Of a stretch of 64,000 nt of DNA, positions 1 through 11,697 are shown piece after piece. The notes beneath the pieces were generated by a model. It saw only the letters and a list, made by a program, of their open reading frames with translations. It was not told where the DNA came from and did no database searches. This stretch comes from Saccopteryx bilineata. Lineage: Eukaryota > Chordata > Mammalia > Chiroptera > Emballonuridae. Every line of letters starts with the position of its first letter. Within the stretch, counting starts at the first letter, position 1. The translations under genes and the position numbers were made by a program. The stretch spans positions 9,487,632 through 9,551,631 of the forward strand of contig NC_089493.1 of the NCBI RefSeq assembly GCF_036850765.1, in the 5' to 3' direction.

Positions 1-2149
1 AGAAATTCTGGCTCCTCCATTCCCAGCTGCTCCGGTTACTCCCCACTTTCCCAAGGTGCTCGCCGGCTGCGGAGGGGGACGTGGTGACAATGTGGGTCAC
101 CCTTCCGCCTGCCTCTGCCCCTAGCGCTCTCAGTACTCGGATCCGACCCAGCTGTGGGCGAGGTGGCCTTGGCTCCTGTGTTCCTGGCAGAGAGACGCCC
201 GTGCTCTGGAAGGTCCAGGCGGGCGATGGGCCGGAATCAACCCAGCCCGGCCCTTCCCCACTGCAGAACTCTTCTGATGGGTGTACCGGGTGCAGACCAC
301 ACACCTGGCTCACTCATTTCCCTCCCAGCGCCCAGCCATCCCTAATGACCGATGCAACTTTCCTCTTTTATCGACAACCCTGTCACCACACCGTGCCACC
401 ACGCCAGGCCCTCACGACTTACTCCCCGCCCTTCTCCGCAGGGTCCTCCTGTGCAGTGCAGGCTCACGGGGTCAGATCTCTGAGTTTGGATGGGGCCCCT
501 AGTGATTGACAGGATGAACGGGGTGGCACAAGGTCAAGGGTTGGAGAGACAGAAACTTCCTTCTCCACCGTGCTTTTGACTTTTAATCCTTCTGATTATG
601 TGATGTCCTCACAATCACGGGGGATTCAGCTTAGGCCAGTGGGGGGATGCTGCACTCATCCCGTGTTTTAGTCTCCCCCGGGGATGAATGCGCAGGGCCG
701 GCTGTGAACTACCGCGATTTGTCGGGAGACCATCTCCGTGTGGTCCTGGTCTGGTTCCCACAGCCCCGCAACACTCCCGGTCTTTATCTGAGAGCCCAGG
801 TTCAAGCGAGCAACAGCCCCTGGGAGAGTTAAGCGTACATTGTTGTCTTTATTCTTTGTGACGTTCTATACACGGCAATTGAACCTGACCCTGGTTTTCT
901 ATGTAAGGTCAAGATAAGAAGTTTCCTTTGAAAATAACCTTAAGTTTAAATGGTCGAATTAGAAAAAAAAACAAAAAACGAATAAGAAAAAATAACAGTG
1001 CAAGTGTCCGCACATGTGGCCAAAATCGGGGATGCGAATCCCAAATGGCCAAAGTGTGTGAAAACATGAACTGGATGACCTCTCAGTGCCCCTCCAGGCC
1101 CGGCGTCCTGGGGGGTTAACGGGCGCTCGCCCTGGGCTGCCTAACAAGATGGACAGAGAACCAGGACCGTTTGTACCAGTGTCGGGACCCAGGGCCAAGC
1201 CGAGGCTGGCAGGTTCCAGGTGACTGTGCGTGACAGAGGTTTCCCCACCCTGCTTTCCTCAGTGACACCCCCTACCCGCCCCCACACATGGGCAGTCCAG
1301 CTGGTTCTCTCTGTTGCCACACACTTGCCTGTCTCCCCCCACCCCATCAGGTCACAGCGGCAGCCTGGGGGCTCCCTGTCCAGCGTTCAGGGATATTGTT
1401 TCAGAGATGTTGCTGCATAAATTCAGGGGATGCAAAGTTACAGGACCTCAGCACCTACCAGACCTCAGCACCCCCATGGGCACACGGGTAAACCAGGCCC
1501 CACCGAGAAGTGAGGAGCCTGCCGTCGTGGGCAGCGCCCAGCAGGGCTGGCCCTGAGCCGGACGTCTCAGACCGTGAAGGGCCCCCGTCCCGTCCCCTGT
1601 CCCCGGACCTTAAACTCTCCAGAAGGGAAACAGAGGCAGAATTTCAGGCGAACAGACGCTGCCTGGCCCTGGCTGGCTGTCCGGTGGCACCGTCCTGTAG
1701 TCCCTGGAGAGGGGACCCGCGTGCCTGCTTTCTGCGTGACCGTGGGAGGTTCCTGCTGCCTTCTCACCAGCGATGCCTCGTCACTTGGGATTCGCAGCAG
1801 GGCCCCCTGGGGAGGCGGGGAGCTAGATCCAGGATCCAGACACTGTCTCGGAGGCCACGGGCAGGTGTCTGCGAGGAAGTCCTCGCTGGTCGGGGAAGAC
1901 ATCGGCTACTTGGCAAACGCCACATAGAAGTCCGTCCGTAAGGAAAAGTGCGGAGGGCAAGCACGATGCAGCCACAGCCCTCAGCACTGGGAAAACTGCC
2001 TGCCCAGCCCATTCTGTGTACCAGGGACCGGGTGCTGTTTGCTGAAAGGAATCGGGTAGGATTTCCTGGCTCCCCAGACCTGGAGGAATGTGCTGTGCTG
2101 ATATTTTCCTCGAGCTGATTAGTTGCCTTTGGTCCCTGGCACTTCTAGA
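1..2149. other. Non-coding upstream or first-intron DNA
   Basis: No gene recognised. The stretch is moderately GC-rich with an A-rich patch at 961-995. Open frames on both strands are short and overlapping, without family similarity. Confidence 0.5.
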
Positions 2150-2350
2150 ACAAAGGTCAGCAATGTTTCTTCAGTAAAGGGACAGGTAGTGAATATTCTG
2201 GCTTTGTGAGCCACACAGGCTGCGCTGCGTTACCCAGTCCTTCCACGGTGTCTGGCAAACAGTCGTGGGCACCGTGTAAATGAACGGCCGTGACTGCATT
2301 CCAACAGAGCTTTCCTGCGGACACTGGAATTTGAATTTCATGCATAAATG
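2150..2350 (-). mobile_element. Old hAT-Charlie-type MITE fragment
   Basis: The text reads as a decayed copy of the mammal-wide element whose ends say 'ggtcagcaa...' and whose body has 'gacaggtagtgaatattctggc', 'tttgtgagcc' and 'ttccaacagagctttcc'. The same family recurs near 7840, 23770, 41650 and 53822. The orientation call is tentative. Confidence 0.55.
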
Positions 2351-2599
2351 GTTTGCAGGTCCCCTGTTCTAGAAGCCCTCTCCGTGGTGGAGGGGTGGGC
2401 TTGGCAGATTTGAGCAAGTCATTGTTCTTACCATGTTCGGTTATTCAAAACGGGGTTCTGAAACAGGTCTCCGCCTGTGCGTGCTGGTTAAAAGAGAAGC
2501 TGGCGTCAATGAATGAGTCCATTCACTCAGCAACTATTAACAGTCTAGAGGCAAAGAGGGGAGGACACAGGAGGGAGGACACTTGTCCTGTGCTGGCTG

Positions 2600-2735
2600 G
2601 GGAACCATGGGCAGGTGGCTTAACCTCTCTGAGCCTCAGTTCTTTTATCCATGGAGGCAATAATCATGGCACCTGCCCTATTAACAGAATAATCCATGCA
2701 AGACTTAGTGTACTCTTGGCACACTCTCCATGAAG
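2600..2735 (+). repeat. MIR SINE fragment
   Basis: Core MIR text 'ttaacctctctgagcctcag' with a following A-rich tail and 'gcacctgcccta' matches the ancient mammal-wide MIR SINE. A possible second, reversed piece lies at 2850-2925 (acttgtccaaggtcatgag). Confidence 0.75.
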
Positions 2736-3398
2736 GTTAGCTGTTTCCCCTCTCCTCTATAAAGAGTTCAAGAGTGAGGACGATGGCCGTGCTTTGTCCC
2801 TTTCTCCAGCGCCCCCGTACCGATCTTATTTGGCACTTCATAGGCCAAAAGTCCCCACAAGTTATAGAACTTGTCCAAGGTCATGAGAACATAATAAAGG
2901 GTGGAGCTAGAAGACTGTGTGACTTTCCCTATGACGCCCCTGCCGGGGACCTGAAGGAGATGACACCTAGTTTATTTCTAGGTGCTTATAGGAAGGCAGG
3001 GGCATTAATTCAATCATTAGCTTCTTTATCGCTGGAGCACAGCTCTTGTAACTCCTCCGTGCCATGCCTCAAATTCTTGGGGAGACCAACACTATTTGGG
3101 GGACCTCACAGACCTCAGGCATCTCGGGGAGGTGCTGAGCTGAGGGGTTTCTGTGAATAGCCCAGTGGGAAATTTGGTGCACTGCATGGAGCTCTGGCTA
3201 GAAGTCCCAGCCTAGAAACAGCCACCTGGGGAGGACTTTTCCAGAGGCCCCTTTGGAGAGCACGTCTGTGGTGTCAGTCTCTGCAGTGCTACTGGGAAAG
3301 GCTCTAGAAGGTCTGAGAAAACAGGATTCAGGGTAGCTGCATTTAAAGAATAGAATCATCAGGGTCTTGGGGGAAAAAATTACCAGAGATGCGTTCAG

Positions 3399-3580
3399 TT
3401 TTTTTAAAAAATTTCTTTTCCATTGATATGAGAGAGAGAGAGAAAGAGAAGCATCAACTCATTGTTCCACTTAATTATGCACTCATTGATTGCTTCTGGT
3501 ATGTGCCCTGACTGGGGATTGAACCTGCGACCTCAGTGCACAGGGACAATGCTCCATCCATTAAGCCACCCAGCCGGGGC
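3399..3580 (-). mobile_element. tRNA-derived bat-type SINE
   Basis: Reading the minus strand gives a tRNA-like head (ccccggctgggtggctta, then a B-box-like ggttcaatcccc), a (TC)n stretch and an A-rich tail, which appears here as the T-run at 3399. It interrupts a MIR-like segment that resumes at 3595-3690. Confidence 0.8.
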
Positions 3581-4269
3581 CTGACCAGTCTTATGCATTA
3601 GTTTCCCCTTCTGTGAAACAGGAGTAAAATGGCCTAGCTAGTTGCCTGTTGCCTGAGCCCAGCTCATGCTCATTTGGTGCCTACAATGGGCCTCCCTCTG
3701 AATGCACGGAGCAAGGCCGGGGAGGAAGGTGACCTTGGATGGTGGCGGCCTTGGGAGATACAGCTCAGACAAGGGACACGATGGAGGGATCAGAGTCTAC
3801 AGCCGCTGCGATCAGTCGGCCAGCAGGGACAGTGGTCTGAGCACCCCTCGCACTGCGTGAAGACCAGACCAGAGCAGGGAAGACACCCAGGGATTGCACT
3901 TACCGGCCTGCTGTCCCTTGTAACCTGCAGTATCTCCTTCTCGGTTACCCAAGGAAAAGCTGCTCTTGGCACAGGCCGCTGGACACCCAGCTCCCACCTA
4001 TGAGTGGCTGAGAGGTTGGGGTTGCGGGTGCCAGGAGTGGGGGGGGGTAATTGAGGAGAGTACATGCAGGTGGAAGTGGGTGTGACCAACTGTCCTTATT
4101 TGCCTAGACTGAGGGGTTTCCTGGGGCAGGGGACTGTCAGGGCTAAAGCCAGGAAAGTCTTGGGTATAGCAGGGCGAGTTGGTCAGCTTAGATCAGTCAG
4201 TCACACCACTGTGACCGTGGTGTTGGGCAGTCTGAGTCATGGCTGGACAGTGCAGCAGGGGTCATCTGT

Positions 4270-4466
4270 CCCCAGAGCCTCGTGCTCCCTCAGATCTGGC
4301 TGCCCCTCCTCCTTCCTCCCAGAGCCCCTGTGCACAGAGAGTCACTGCTCTGCTGTCCCCCAGTCTGTGAGCACCCTGAGGCAGAAACCGTGCCTGTCCT
4401 CGGGCCAGCCCCTGCCTGTCCCCGAGCGCAGAGCCTTTAATAAATGCTGTTGGAGGAATGGATGAC
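4270..4466 (+). repeat. L2 3' end
   Basis: The sequence runs through typical L2 tail text (tgtgagcaccctgaggcag, then cctttaataaatgctgttgg), ending in the (GAATG)-like terminus at 4456-4463. Confidence 0.7.
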
Positions 4467-4526
4467 ATTTTCTACCTTCAGCTCCATGCTGGAACACTTA
4501 CTCAGGTGCTAATTCTTGCTTTGCCA

Positions 4527-4770
4527 CTTTGCACATGCTGTTCCTTCTCTTGCATGCCCTTCCCTCCCTTGGCCGCCTCTGATGTGACTCTTCCCACCTC
4601 TGCCTTGTCCCTCTGAGCTGAACCTTGCTCATCTCCCTAATTGGGCTTTGTTTATGCATCCACCCACTGTGAGCTCATCAGGGGAGGTCGCCAGCCTAGT
4701 GCTTTCTCTGCCCCCCTTGGCACCAGGAGTCGCTCTGGATGTTGTTGAAGGAATGAATGATTGAACACGT
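4527..4770 (+). repeat. Second L2 3' end
   Basis: Text such as 'gcacatgctgttccttctc', 'actgtgagctcatcagggg' and the terminal 'gaaggaatgaatgattg' follows the L2 3' consensus. It sits directly after the first L2 piece, separated by about 60 bp. An unnamed ancient repeat (ctattgtgtgctaggcagtg) follows at about 4790-4910. Confidence 0.7.
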
Positions 4771-4919
4771 AGAGAGAGATCCACTCATTCACTCACTGAC
4801 CACCTCCTTGCGGTGGACCTATTGTGTGCTAGGCAGTGAGATGGGAGCAGCGAACGCGACGGGCCAAGTCTTTGCTCTGAGGGAACTTACATTCTAGAAG
4901 GTTCTAGAGTCATGTACAT

Positions 4920-5784
4920 TCAACAAGGTCTCCTGTGCTCTGAGGAGAATGCCAAGGAGAAGGCAGGGGCTTGGTTGCTCATAGGCTGAGGGTGGAGGCT
5001 TTCCCTGCACGGAGGGAGCTGGCTCAGGCATCCTTCCTATGGAGGGTGAAAGAACGCCCCAATGCCCCTTCCCCGGGGTGGGGCAGCCCTCCTGGAGTGC
5101 GGTCAGCTCAACTGGGGGGGGGGCTTTGCTGTTCACGCACAGCCTGTGAGCTGTCAGTCCCTTCAAGGAAAGCCCTCAAAGCCAGCATAGTGTGTGAGGA
5201 GGGGAAACACACCTTAGAAAGTCCAGCGTGTTTTGTGCCTGGCGTGGGAGGCTGAGCACGTGTTGCCCCCACACCCCCCTGGCTGGGAGTACAAAGACCA
5301 GGCTCATGCTCATGTGCTGGCCTCTCTTGTTTCTCTCCCCCAGCTGCGTGGGTGGCCTCTCTGGGGCAGCAGCAGTAAGGGACATGGGCTCTACTAAGGG
5401 ACTGTTGGGGAGACCCAGGAACCCAGGGTCCTCCCGTGGGACAGAGATTAAGCTCCGTACTGGCCCTGGCGGGGGCGCCGCAAGGGACAAGGTCACGCGG
5501 GATAATGAGGGTGACAGTGCTCGGTCAGCTGCCAAGTGCTGCACACACAGTGGAGTATTGTCCTCGGGGGCTGACGGGGAGCTCAGCCCCAGACACGCTC
5601 CCCTCCAGGAGGGAGGATGTAGCCTGCGCTTGGGAAACACGCCCCTCCCCAGAGCTCCAGCGGACGGCTTCTCCCTGCCGCCTGCTGCAGGCTGCCTCTG
5701 GTGCGGAGGCTGGGAGTTTAGGGTGGCGCCTCTGAGTCTACACTCACCCCTTGCTGGTAACACCCTCATGTTTTGACCCCAGAG
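4920..5784. other. Unique non-coding stretch
   Basis: GC-rich DNA with long open frames on both strands (up to 197 codons on minus at 5176-5769). None shows family similarity or gene-like composition, so they are read as chance frames. Confidence 0.45.
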
Positions 5785-5969
5785 AGCCTGGCCAAACAGC
5801 TCCTTTGGTTAGAGCATCGTCTGGACACCCAAGGTTGTGGGTTCGATTCCCAGTTAGGGCTCATACAAGAATTAACCAATGAGTGCATAAGTAAGTGGAA
5901 CAACAAATTGATGTTTCTTTCCCTCTTTCTCTCTCTCTCTCTAAAATCAGTCATCAATCAATCAATCAA
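5785..5969 (+). mobile_element. tRNA-derived SINE
   Basis: A tRNA-like head (tttggttagagcatcg as A box, a perfect gggttcgattccc as B box) is followed by 'accaatgagtgcataagt', a (CT)n run and an ATCA-rich tail. This is the bat-type SINE in + orientation. Confidence 0.85.
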
Positions 5970-6224
5970 GTTTTAAGAAGTTAAAAGCAAAGATCAGCCT
6001 CAGGCTGGGTGCCCTTGTCTTTACACAGACACATCATAGACCTGGCGTCTCCAAGCCCTGGCAGGAATGGGCGTGTACTAACTATAATCTGCACAGCCTG
6101 TTAACAAGTGACCTTAGACTTCAGAGAGGTGAAAGTTCCTGGAGGGAGGGGGTGTCTCAGAGGTACTCTAAGGCTTTCAGGTACATTTAAAGCAGGAGTT
6201 AGTGACGCAGAGGACGGACTCTTT

Positions 6225-6400
6225 TAGATAGATCAGTGGACATCACCTTGCACCAGCAAAATGGGGATGATCTTAACCTCTCGGGCTCTGCTAAGGGACT
6301 GCTGGGGAAGACAAGCAGGGTTATTTGCAGTGTAACCTTGGGCAGTTTACTTAACCACTTTGAACCTTGATTTCTTTATCTATAAAAAGAAGACAAGCAT
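6225..6400 (+). repeat. MIR SINE fragment
   Basis: 'aaccttgggcagtttactta' followed by 'tgatttctttatctataaaa' is the central MIR text. Confidence 0.6.
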
Positions 6401-7235
6401 TCGCACTAAACAGTGGCCACAGACCTCAGTTAATGTGTAAACACCTAACACAATGCTTGTACTTAGCATTGTTATTTCCCAGGGGCTACCCCTGAAAAAT
6501 CCTGGAGGGCTTCCTGGAGGCAGTGATGCCAGAACTGATGGTGAATGTAGCCAGGTGAAGAAGAGCATCAGGGGGAAAAGCCCCAGGGAGCTCATGCTGC
6601 AGGGAGAGGAGAAGGAGGTGAGGCTGCAGAGATGGATGAAGGCCTTCGACTTCAGCTGTCTCACTAAGCATCTAAGCATCGTGGACTTTCTTGGGTGGGG
6701 ACTATGGAACACTGGAGGGTTTAAGTCAGAAAGTATCTTGACCCTGACCCCTTGAATGCTCCTTTCTGCCAAAAAGAGAGGCTTTTGGTCCCTCTGCCTC
6801 CTGCAAGACTGGCGGGATCCCGGGGAAGGAGTTGACAAAGCCTGGCGCCTGGGCCTCCAGAGCCGGGCTGGATTTGGCTCTTGCAGGGCTGTGGGTCTCC
6901 CCAGGGGTTAGTCCAGCCACGAGAACTCACTCCACCCAAGAACGCCCACGTGGAATGGACCCGGCCTTTCTCGGGCTGTTCTTCCTCCAATACAGCTGGA
7001 GTGCCTTTTATTAACTGAAAAGCAAGGTTCAAATTGTTCTGTGTCATTTTATAAACCAAACCGGAAAACTGTGTGAGGGCATTTTTCTTAGCTGGAAAGT
7101 ACAGCGTGCTGGATTTTTTAGTCTGCCTTGTTTCTGGTGACAACATCGGCCCAGCGTCTGCAGGATCTGGCCCATGTGGGTCCATGTGGGTCTGAGAGGC
7201 AGCTTCTTTGCATTGGGGCCTACTGTGCCCCAGGC
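6400..7235. other. Unique or ancient-repeat DNA, no gene
   Basis: It contains text resembling an old unnamed interspersed repeat at about 6490-6620 (ggcttcctggaggcagtgatg). The minus-strand open frame at 6721-7287 has no recognisable domain and is read as chance. Confidence 0.4.
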
Positions 7236-7239
7236 CCAG

Positions 7240-7385
7240 TGCTAGAGGGTACCACTGTGTGCTTGTGAGGACCACTGCCATCCTCACTTTATAAACAGGG
7301 AACTGAGGAACAGAGAGGTTAATATACTTTCACAAGATTGCACAGCTAATAGACGAAGAAGCCAGATTCAGTCTCAGACTGGCCA
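7240..7385 (-). repeat. MIR SINE fragment
   Basis: Reverse-strand MIR text: 'gaactgaggaacagagaggtt' and 'gattgcacagctaatagacg'. Confidence 0.75.
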
Positions 7386-7459
7386 TACTTCAAAGTCTCT
7401 ACTTTTTCTGTATAGTATAATATGAACACTAGGCTTTGTTAGCATAATTATATTCATTT

Positions 7460-7605
7460 AAATTTTTTTTAAATTTATTAATTTGAGAGAGAGAGAGAGA
7501 CAGAAACATAGACCTGTTTCTGTCTGTGCCCTGGCCAGGGATCGAACCAGCAACCTTTGCATATCAGGACAATGTTCTAACCAACTGAGCTATCCAGCCA
7601 GGGCT
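7460..7605 (-). mobile_element. tRNA-derived SINE
   Basis: The minus strand reads gccctggctggatagctcag with B box ggttcgatccc, a (TC)n run and a poly-A tail. Similar short words flank it (tcatttaaattt on the left, tcattttaattt on the right), which fits a decayed target duplication. Confidence 0.85.
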
Positions 7606-7839
7606 CATTTTAATTTATTTTGAAAGTCTAACAGAACGGCGAAATCTCTTAATTTGTTATTAGAATGTATGTAATATTAAAGTTCTTTATTTTTTAAAAA
7701 AAAAAACTGTTACTACCACCTGAAGGAAATTGAAAATTTAAAATTGTACCTACGATTCTATTGCTTTAAGAGAACTCTTTTTCCAAACTCCTTTAGATTG
7801 TCGTCTTTTTTGACAGTTTGTGTGTAATTTGCACAATGG

Positions 7840-8044
7840 GTTGGGGGTTGGCAAACTACAACCCACGGGCCAGATCCCCATGTGTTTGTAAAAAAGTTTC
7901 TGGCACATAGCCAAGCTCATCATTTACATATTGTCTCTGTTTTCGCACCCCAAGTGCAAATCCGAGTAGCTGTGACAAAGACCAGATGGCTTGCAAAACC
8001 TAAAATACTCCGATCCTTTCCAGGAAAAGCTTGCCGACTTCCGG
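7840..8044 (+). mobile_element. hAT-Charlie-type MITE copy
   Basis: Begins 'ggttggcaaactacaaccca', contains the reversed 'cttgcaaaacctaaaatact' and ends 'gaaaagcttgccgactt'. These are the ends and body of the same mammal-wide hAT MITE family as at 2150 and 41650. Confidence 0.7.
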
Positions 8045-8228
8045 CTGAGTGCTCACAGAATTTTGCAACATACTTTTTTACTTTTCCTCTCATTAGCCAC
8101 CATGTTAGTCCATGGTGTTGCCACATTTCTCACTGGGAATGCCCAGAATATTCCACGGAGTGGATATCACAAGATTTTCCTTTTTGCTGGACTGTTATAT
8201 CACATCTTTATTTTTTTTTACTCAGAAC

Positions 8229-8488
8229 CAGAGGCGGATTAAGGTTGGTTGAGGCCCCAGGTGCAGAAGAAAATATTGGGCCCCTTAAAAAAAGGAGAGA
8301 GAGACAGGGAAAATAAAAATACCTGTTAACTATATTTTTAAATAAATAAAAAATATTATGTGCTATTAATGTTAAAATTGCACATATGAAACCAAACTGG
8401 GTGTCATTAGAAAAAAGTGTAAAGTTGGGGTTCAGAAGTCGGGGCCCAGAGCGCGTGCCTGGTGTGCCCACCATTAAATCCGCCTCTA
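8229..8488 (+). mobile_element. Short hAT-like MITE with near-perfect 8-bp target duplication
   Basis: Terminal inverted repeats are agaggcggatt (8230-8240) and aatccgcctct (8477-8487). The flanking octamers are ctcagaac (8221-8228) and ctctgaac (8489-8496), differing at one base and both fitting the nTnnnnAn hAT target pattern. The inside is AT-rich and has no transposase frame. The strand is arbitrary because the element is nearly symmetric. Confidence 0.75.
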
Positions 8489-8524
8489 CTCTGAACAGTC
8501 ACCTTGGCAAGGTGATTATTTATT

Positions 8525-8665
8525 TGAAACACTTAAAGAACGCCTACTCTAAGCACTTTACCACTGTAACTCAATGCGCAGGTCAGCGGTAAGAAGTGCA
8601 TGTTATCACGACCCCGTTTTACAGATGAGAAGGAGAAGTCAGAGGCGTTACATCCACTTGGCTCT
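8525..8665 (-). repeat. MIR SINE fragment
   Basis: 'cgttttacagatgagaaggag' preceded by 'ctaagcactttaccactgt' is reverse-strand MIR. Confidence 0.65.
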
Positions 8666-9783
8666 GCCTCTGCCTGGCAGGCTGGATCCTGGCGTCAGCC
8701 CCTCTTTAGGATGCGTCCCAGAAGAGGCAGCACTTTGTAAAGACTCTGGGGTAGGGTGGGAGTTCAGGGCAGTGACTCACCAGGAGGGAGCCCCGCAGTG
8801 CCTGGCCCCACCCAGCCACCCCACGTCACCGTCACCCAGATCTGGTTAAGTCTACGGGCCTCCTTGGTCCAAGCTAGGCAGCGAGGGCCGCAGGACCACA
8901 AACTTTGTTTCTTTGTGGATAACGGCACAGGGAAGCAGGCTGGCGGCTGACACTGATGAGAACACGCAGGGCCCGAGAAAATGCTGGCCCTGGCCGGGAA
9001 ATCCCGCCTGGGCGTGACGCTGCACGAGCAGACCGGGGGCGCGACTTGGTGGGCGGAGGGGCCCAAGGCTGCTCGGCTGTTAGAAATAACAGGTGCGTTT
9101 GCCAACGTGCTGGTTGGACTGAGAAAACAGCAACAATAAAAATTCACCCTAACTGTCCAGCAAAATGGAGAGGACTAAGGAAGGAAGGACACTCAACCAT
9201 GGAATTTTCTGGGTCATTTACAATGAGAAATTTTTTTAATTTTCTTTTTTTTTATTAATTTTAATGGGGTGACATTGATAAATCAGGGTACATATGTTCA
9301 GATAAAACATCTCCAGGTTATTTTGACATTTGATTACGTTGCATACCCATCACCCAAAGTCAAATTGTCTTCCGTCACCTTCTATCTGGTTTTCTTTGTG
9401 CCCCTCCCCTCCCCCCACCCCCTCTTTCCTTCCCCCCTCCCCGCGGTAACCACCACACTCTTGTCCATGTCTCTGAGTCTCATTTTTATGTCCCACCTAT
9501 GTATGGAGTCATATAGTTCTTAGTTTTTTCTGGTTTACTTATTTCACTCAATATAGTGTTATCAAGGTCCATCCATGTTGTTGTAAATGATCTGATATCA
9601 TCATTTCTTATGGCTGAGTAGTATTCCATAGTATATATGTACCACATCTTCTTTATCCAGTCATCTATTGAAGGGCTTTTTGGTTGTTTCCATGTCTTGG
9701 CCACTGTGAACAATGCTGCAATGAACATGTACCTCAAAAAATTAAAAATAGAACTACCATATGACCCAGCAATCCCTCTACTG

Positions 9784-10003
9784 CAGTGGTTCTCAACCTT
9801 TCTAATGCCGTGACCCCGCAATACAGTTAGTTCCTCATGTTGCGGTGACCCCAAACCAAAAAATAATTTTGGTGGCTACTGCATAACTGTAATTTTGCTA
9901 CAGTTATGATTCAGAATATAAATACCTGATATGCATTATGTATTTTCCGATGGCTTTAGGCGACCCCGCTGGGGTCACGACCCACAGGTTGAGAACCGCT
10001 GCA
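9784..10003 (-). mobile_element. SPIN-like hAT MITE inside L1
   Basis: Ends are cagtggttctcaacc and ggttgagaaccgctg. The body carries 'ttcctcatgttgcggtgacc' and 'ggctttaggcgaccccgctg', which I recognise as SPIN-type hAT text in reverse. The interrupted L1 word gives the target duplication: ctctactg at 9776-9783 and gtctactg at 10004-10011, centred on TA as expected for Buster-group hATs. There is no transposase frame. Confidence 0.85.
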
Positions 10004-10076
10004 GTCTACTGGGTATGTACCCCCAAAACTCAAAAACATTGGTACATAAAGACACATGCAGACACATGCAGAGAAA

Positions 10077-10236
10077 TTTTCTTTTAATGTTTATTTTATT
10101 GACTTCAGAGAGAGAGGGAGGGAAAGAGGGAGACAGGAACATCGATCCGCTCCTGCATGTGCCCCGACCGCGGATCAGACCGTCCACCTCTGTGCTTCGG
10201 ATGATGCTCCAACCAACGGAGCTACCCAGCCAGGGC
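10077..10236 (-). mobile_element. tRNA-derived SINE beside the L1
   Basis: The minus strand reads gccctggctgggtagctccg with a degraded B box, then (TC)n and an A-rich tail. It sits between the 5' end of the twin-primed L1 and the right-hand 13-bp duplication, and probably landed on a gagaaat word there. Confidence 0.8.
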
Positions 10237-10249
10237 TACAATGAGAAAT

Positions 10250-11697
10250 ACTGACGAGTAACAGCACCATGGGTCGCCCGTGGCAAGCTTGTTTTCAGTC
10301 TTCTCGGAGTCAGGGGGCCTCTGGGAAGCTGATGAGACCCGTGGCCTCCCTGGGGGGCTGAGCACACACAGGGTCCCAGGGGCTCGTGGAGCCCCCCTGC
10401 CAGTCCAGGGCCGTGCACACGTCAGGGAAGGCGGGTTTAAGTCGTTGGTCCGCAGAGACGTTCTGAGAAGTGAATTGAGTGAGTGCTGCCCATGGAACCT
10501 CTGTGACCTGTGGATGCCGGCAGGCCTCAGGTTGAGCAACGCCACGGTGTAGAGATGGGGGGGGGACTGCTCTGAACGCCGGGCCCATCTTCCAAAAGAG
10601 GAGAGGGAGGCTGAGGGGTCAAGTCACCCAGGAGCACCCGATTTGACCCGATTTATTCATTGCTATGATCTCCGGCACCAACCTCAGGGTCCAGCGTAGA
10701 GTAGCTGCTGAGACAAGATGTGTCGGAAAGGAATGAAGCGTCTCCCAAGCTTTGGAAGGGAAGGAAATCGGGCCTGGTGTGGTTCCGGGCGGAAAGATGA
10801 GATGAGCCCAGTCCGACTCTCTGCCTGTCACTTGAGGTCTTGGAGGGACGCGCCTTCCACGTGGGTGGGATGAGAGGGCACCCAGCGGCAGAGAGTCAGA
10901 GCGAGCTGGGTTTTTCTCAGCCGTCAGTTCCGGAAACCCCAGGCCCAGGGCCCCCCGCAGCTGGGATGGGTGTGGCTGTCCGGCCTGATTTACCCTGGAG
11001 ACCTGGCTGGAGGCATCGCCAGGCCCATCAGCAGTGACCCCAAGCCATGCCCGCCTTGTGGGCTTGTCCCCGTATCAGGCATGCTCACCGTGGAGGGAAC
11101 AGCCTGGGCCGGGCTCCCTGCGAGTCTGAGCCGCTGGGGTTTACCCCCCACCCCACCTGCCTCTGCTGTCAGTCGGGTGTGTGATGGGAAATCCTGTCTG
11201 ACTCAAAGAGGAAGCCTCTTCTTTTGCCTTCCTGACTGACTTCCTCATTCTGCTGGCCACCCTGTGGTGTGGCACAGGGCTGGGGCCCGACGGGACCGCG
11301 CTTGTGCCCGGCTGTACACCTCAGTGGCAGGAGAGTGGGCCCCTCTGAGCCTCAGTTTCCCCACCTGTACGGTGGTGCAGCCCCCTCCATCTTGGTAGTT
11401 GGCGGGTCAGGAATACACAGCATTTGCCCAGTGCCTGGTCCAGGGCAGGTGGCCTCACATGAAAGAGCTTTTGGTGACATTTTTCCCCAACCCACAGGAG
11501 TCTCCTTTGGCATTTGAAGGTCAGAGACCCAGAGTGACCTTGACACCCATGCAGGGTCTGATGAGCCTGGTGGGGACAGGGTAGGAGCAGATGGGACATT
11601 TATTACCCATCAAACAAACAGCATTGGCCATGCTGCAGGCTGGGTGTTTGCTGGGAGAGGGCGGGGCCATGCGGACAAGCTTCCAGGACAGAGACTG

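Larger units (their letters stand above)
9219..10249 (-). mobile_element. Twin-primed L1 insertion with nested hAT and SINE
   Basis: 9232-9730 is the 3' end of an L1 on the minus strand (poly-T start; the translated end of ORF2 reads MWYIYTMEYYSAI). At about 9730 the orientation flips: 9731-10070 is L1 text on the + strand (ctaccatatgacccagcaat, then ggtatgtacccccaaaactc). The + piece is the L1 sequence immediately upstream of the minus piece, which is the signature of twin priming. An identical 13-mer, tacaatgagaaat, flanks the block at 9219-9231 and 10237-10249. A hAT element (9784-10003) and a SINE (10077-10236) lie inside. Confidence 0.85.

Noticed and set aside
5176..5776. Overlapping frames of 182 and 197 codons on opposite strands
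   Set aside because: Both strands are open because of GC content. There is no domain, no homolog in memory, and the two frames fully overlap.
5785..5860. Possible tRNA gene
   Set aside because: A and B boxes are present, but the downstream sequence is SINE body and no clover-leaf 3' half follows.
5391..6310. Similar words gggctctactaagggactg (5388) and gggctctgctaagggactg (6284)
   Set aside because: The similarity covers only about 27 bp and does not extend, so it is too short to call a duplication.
9486..9854. Minus-strand frame with MWYIYTMEYYSAI as a gene
   Set aside because: It is the decayed end of L1 ORF2, truncated and interrupted by a hAT element.
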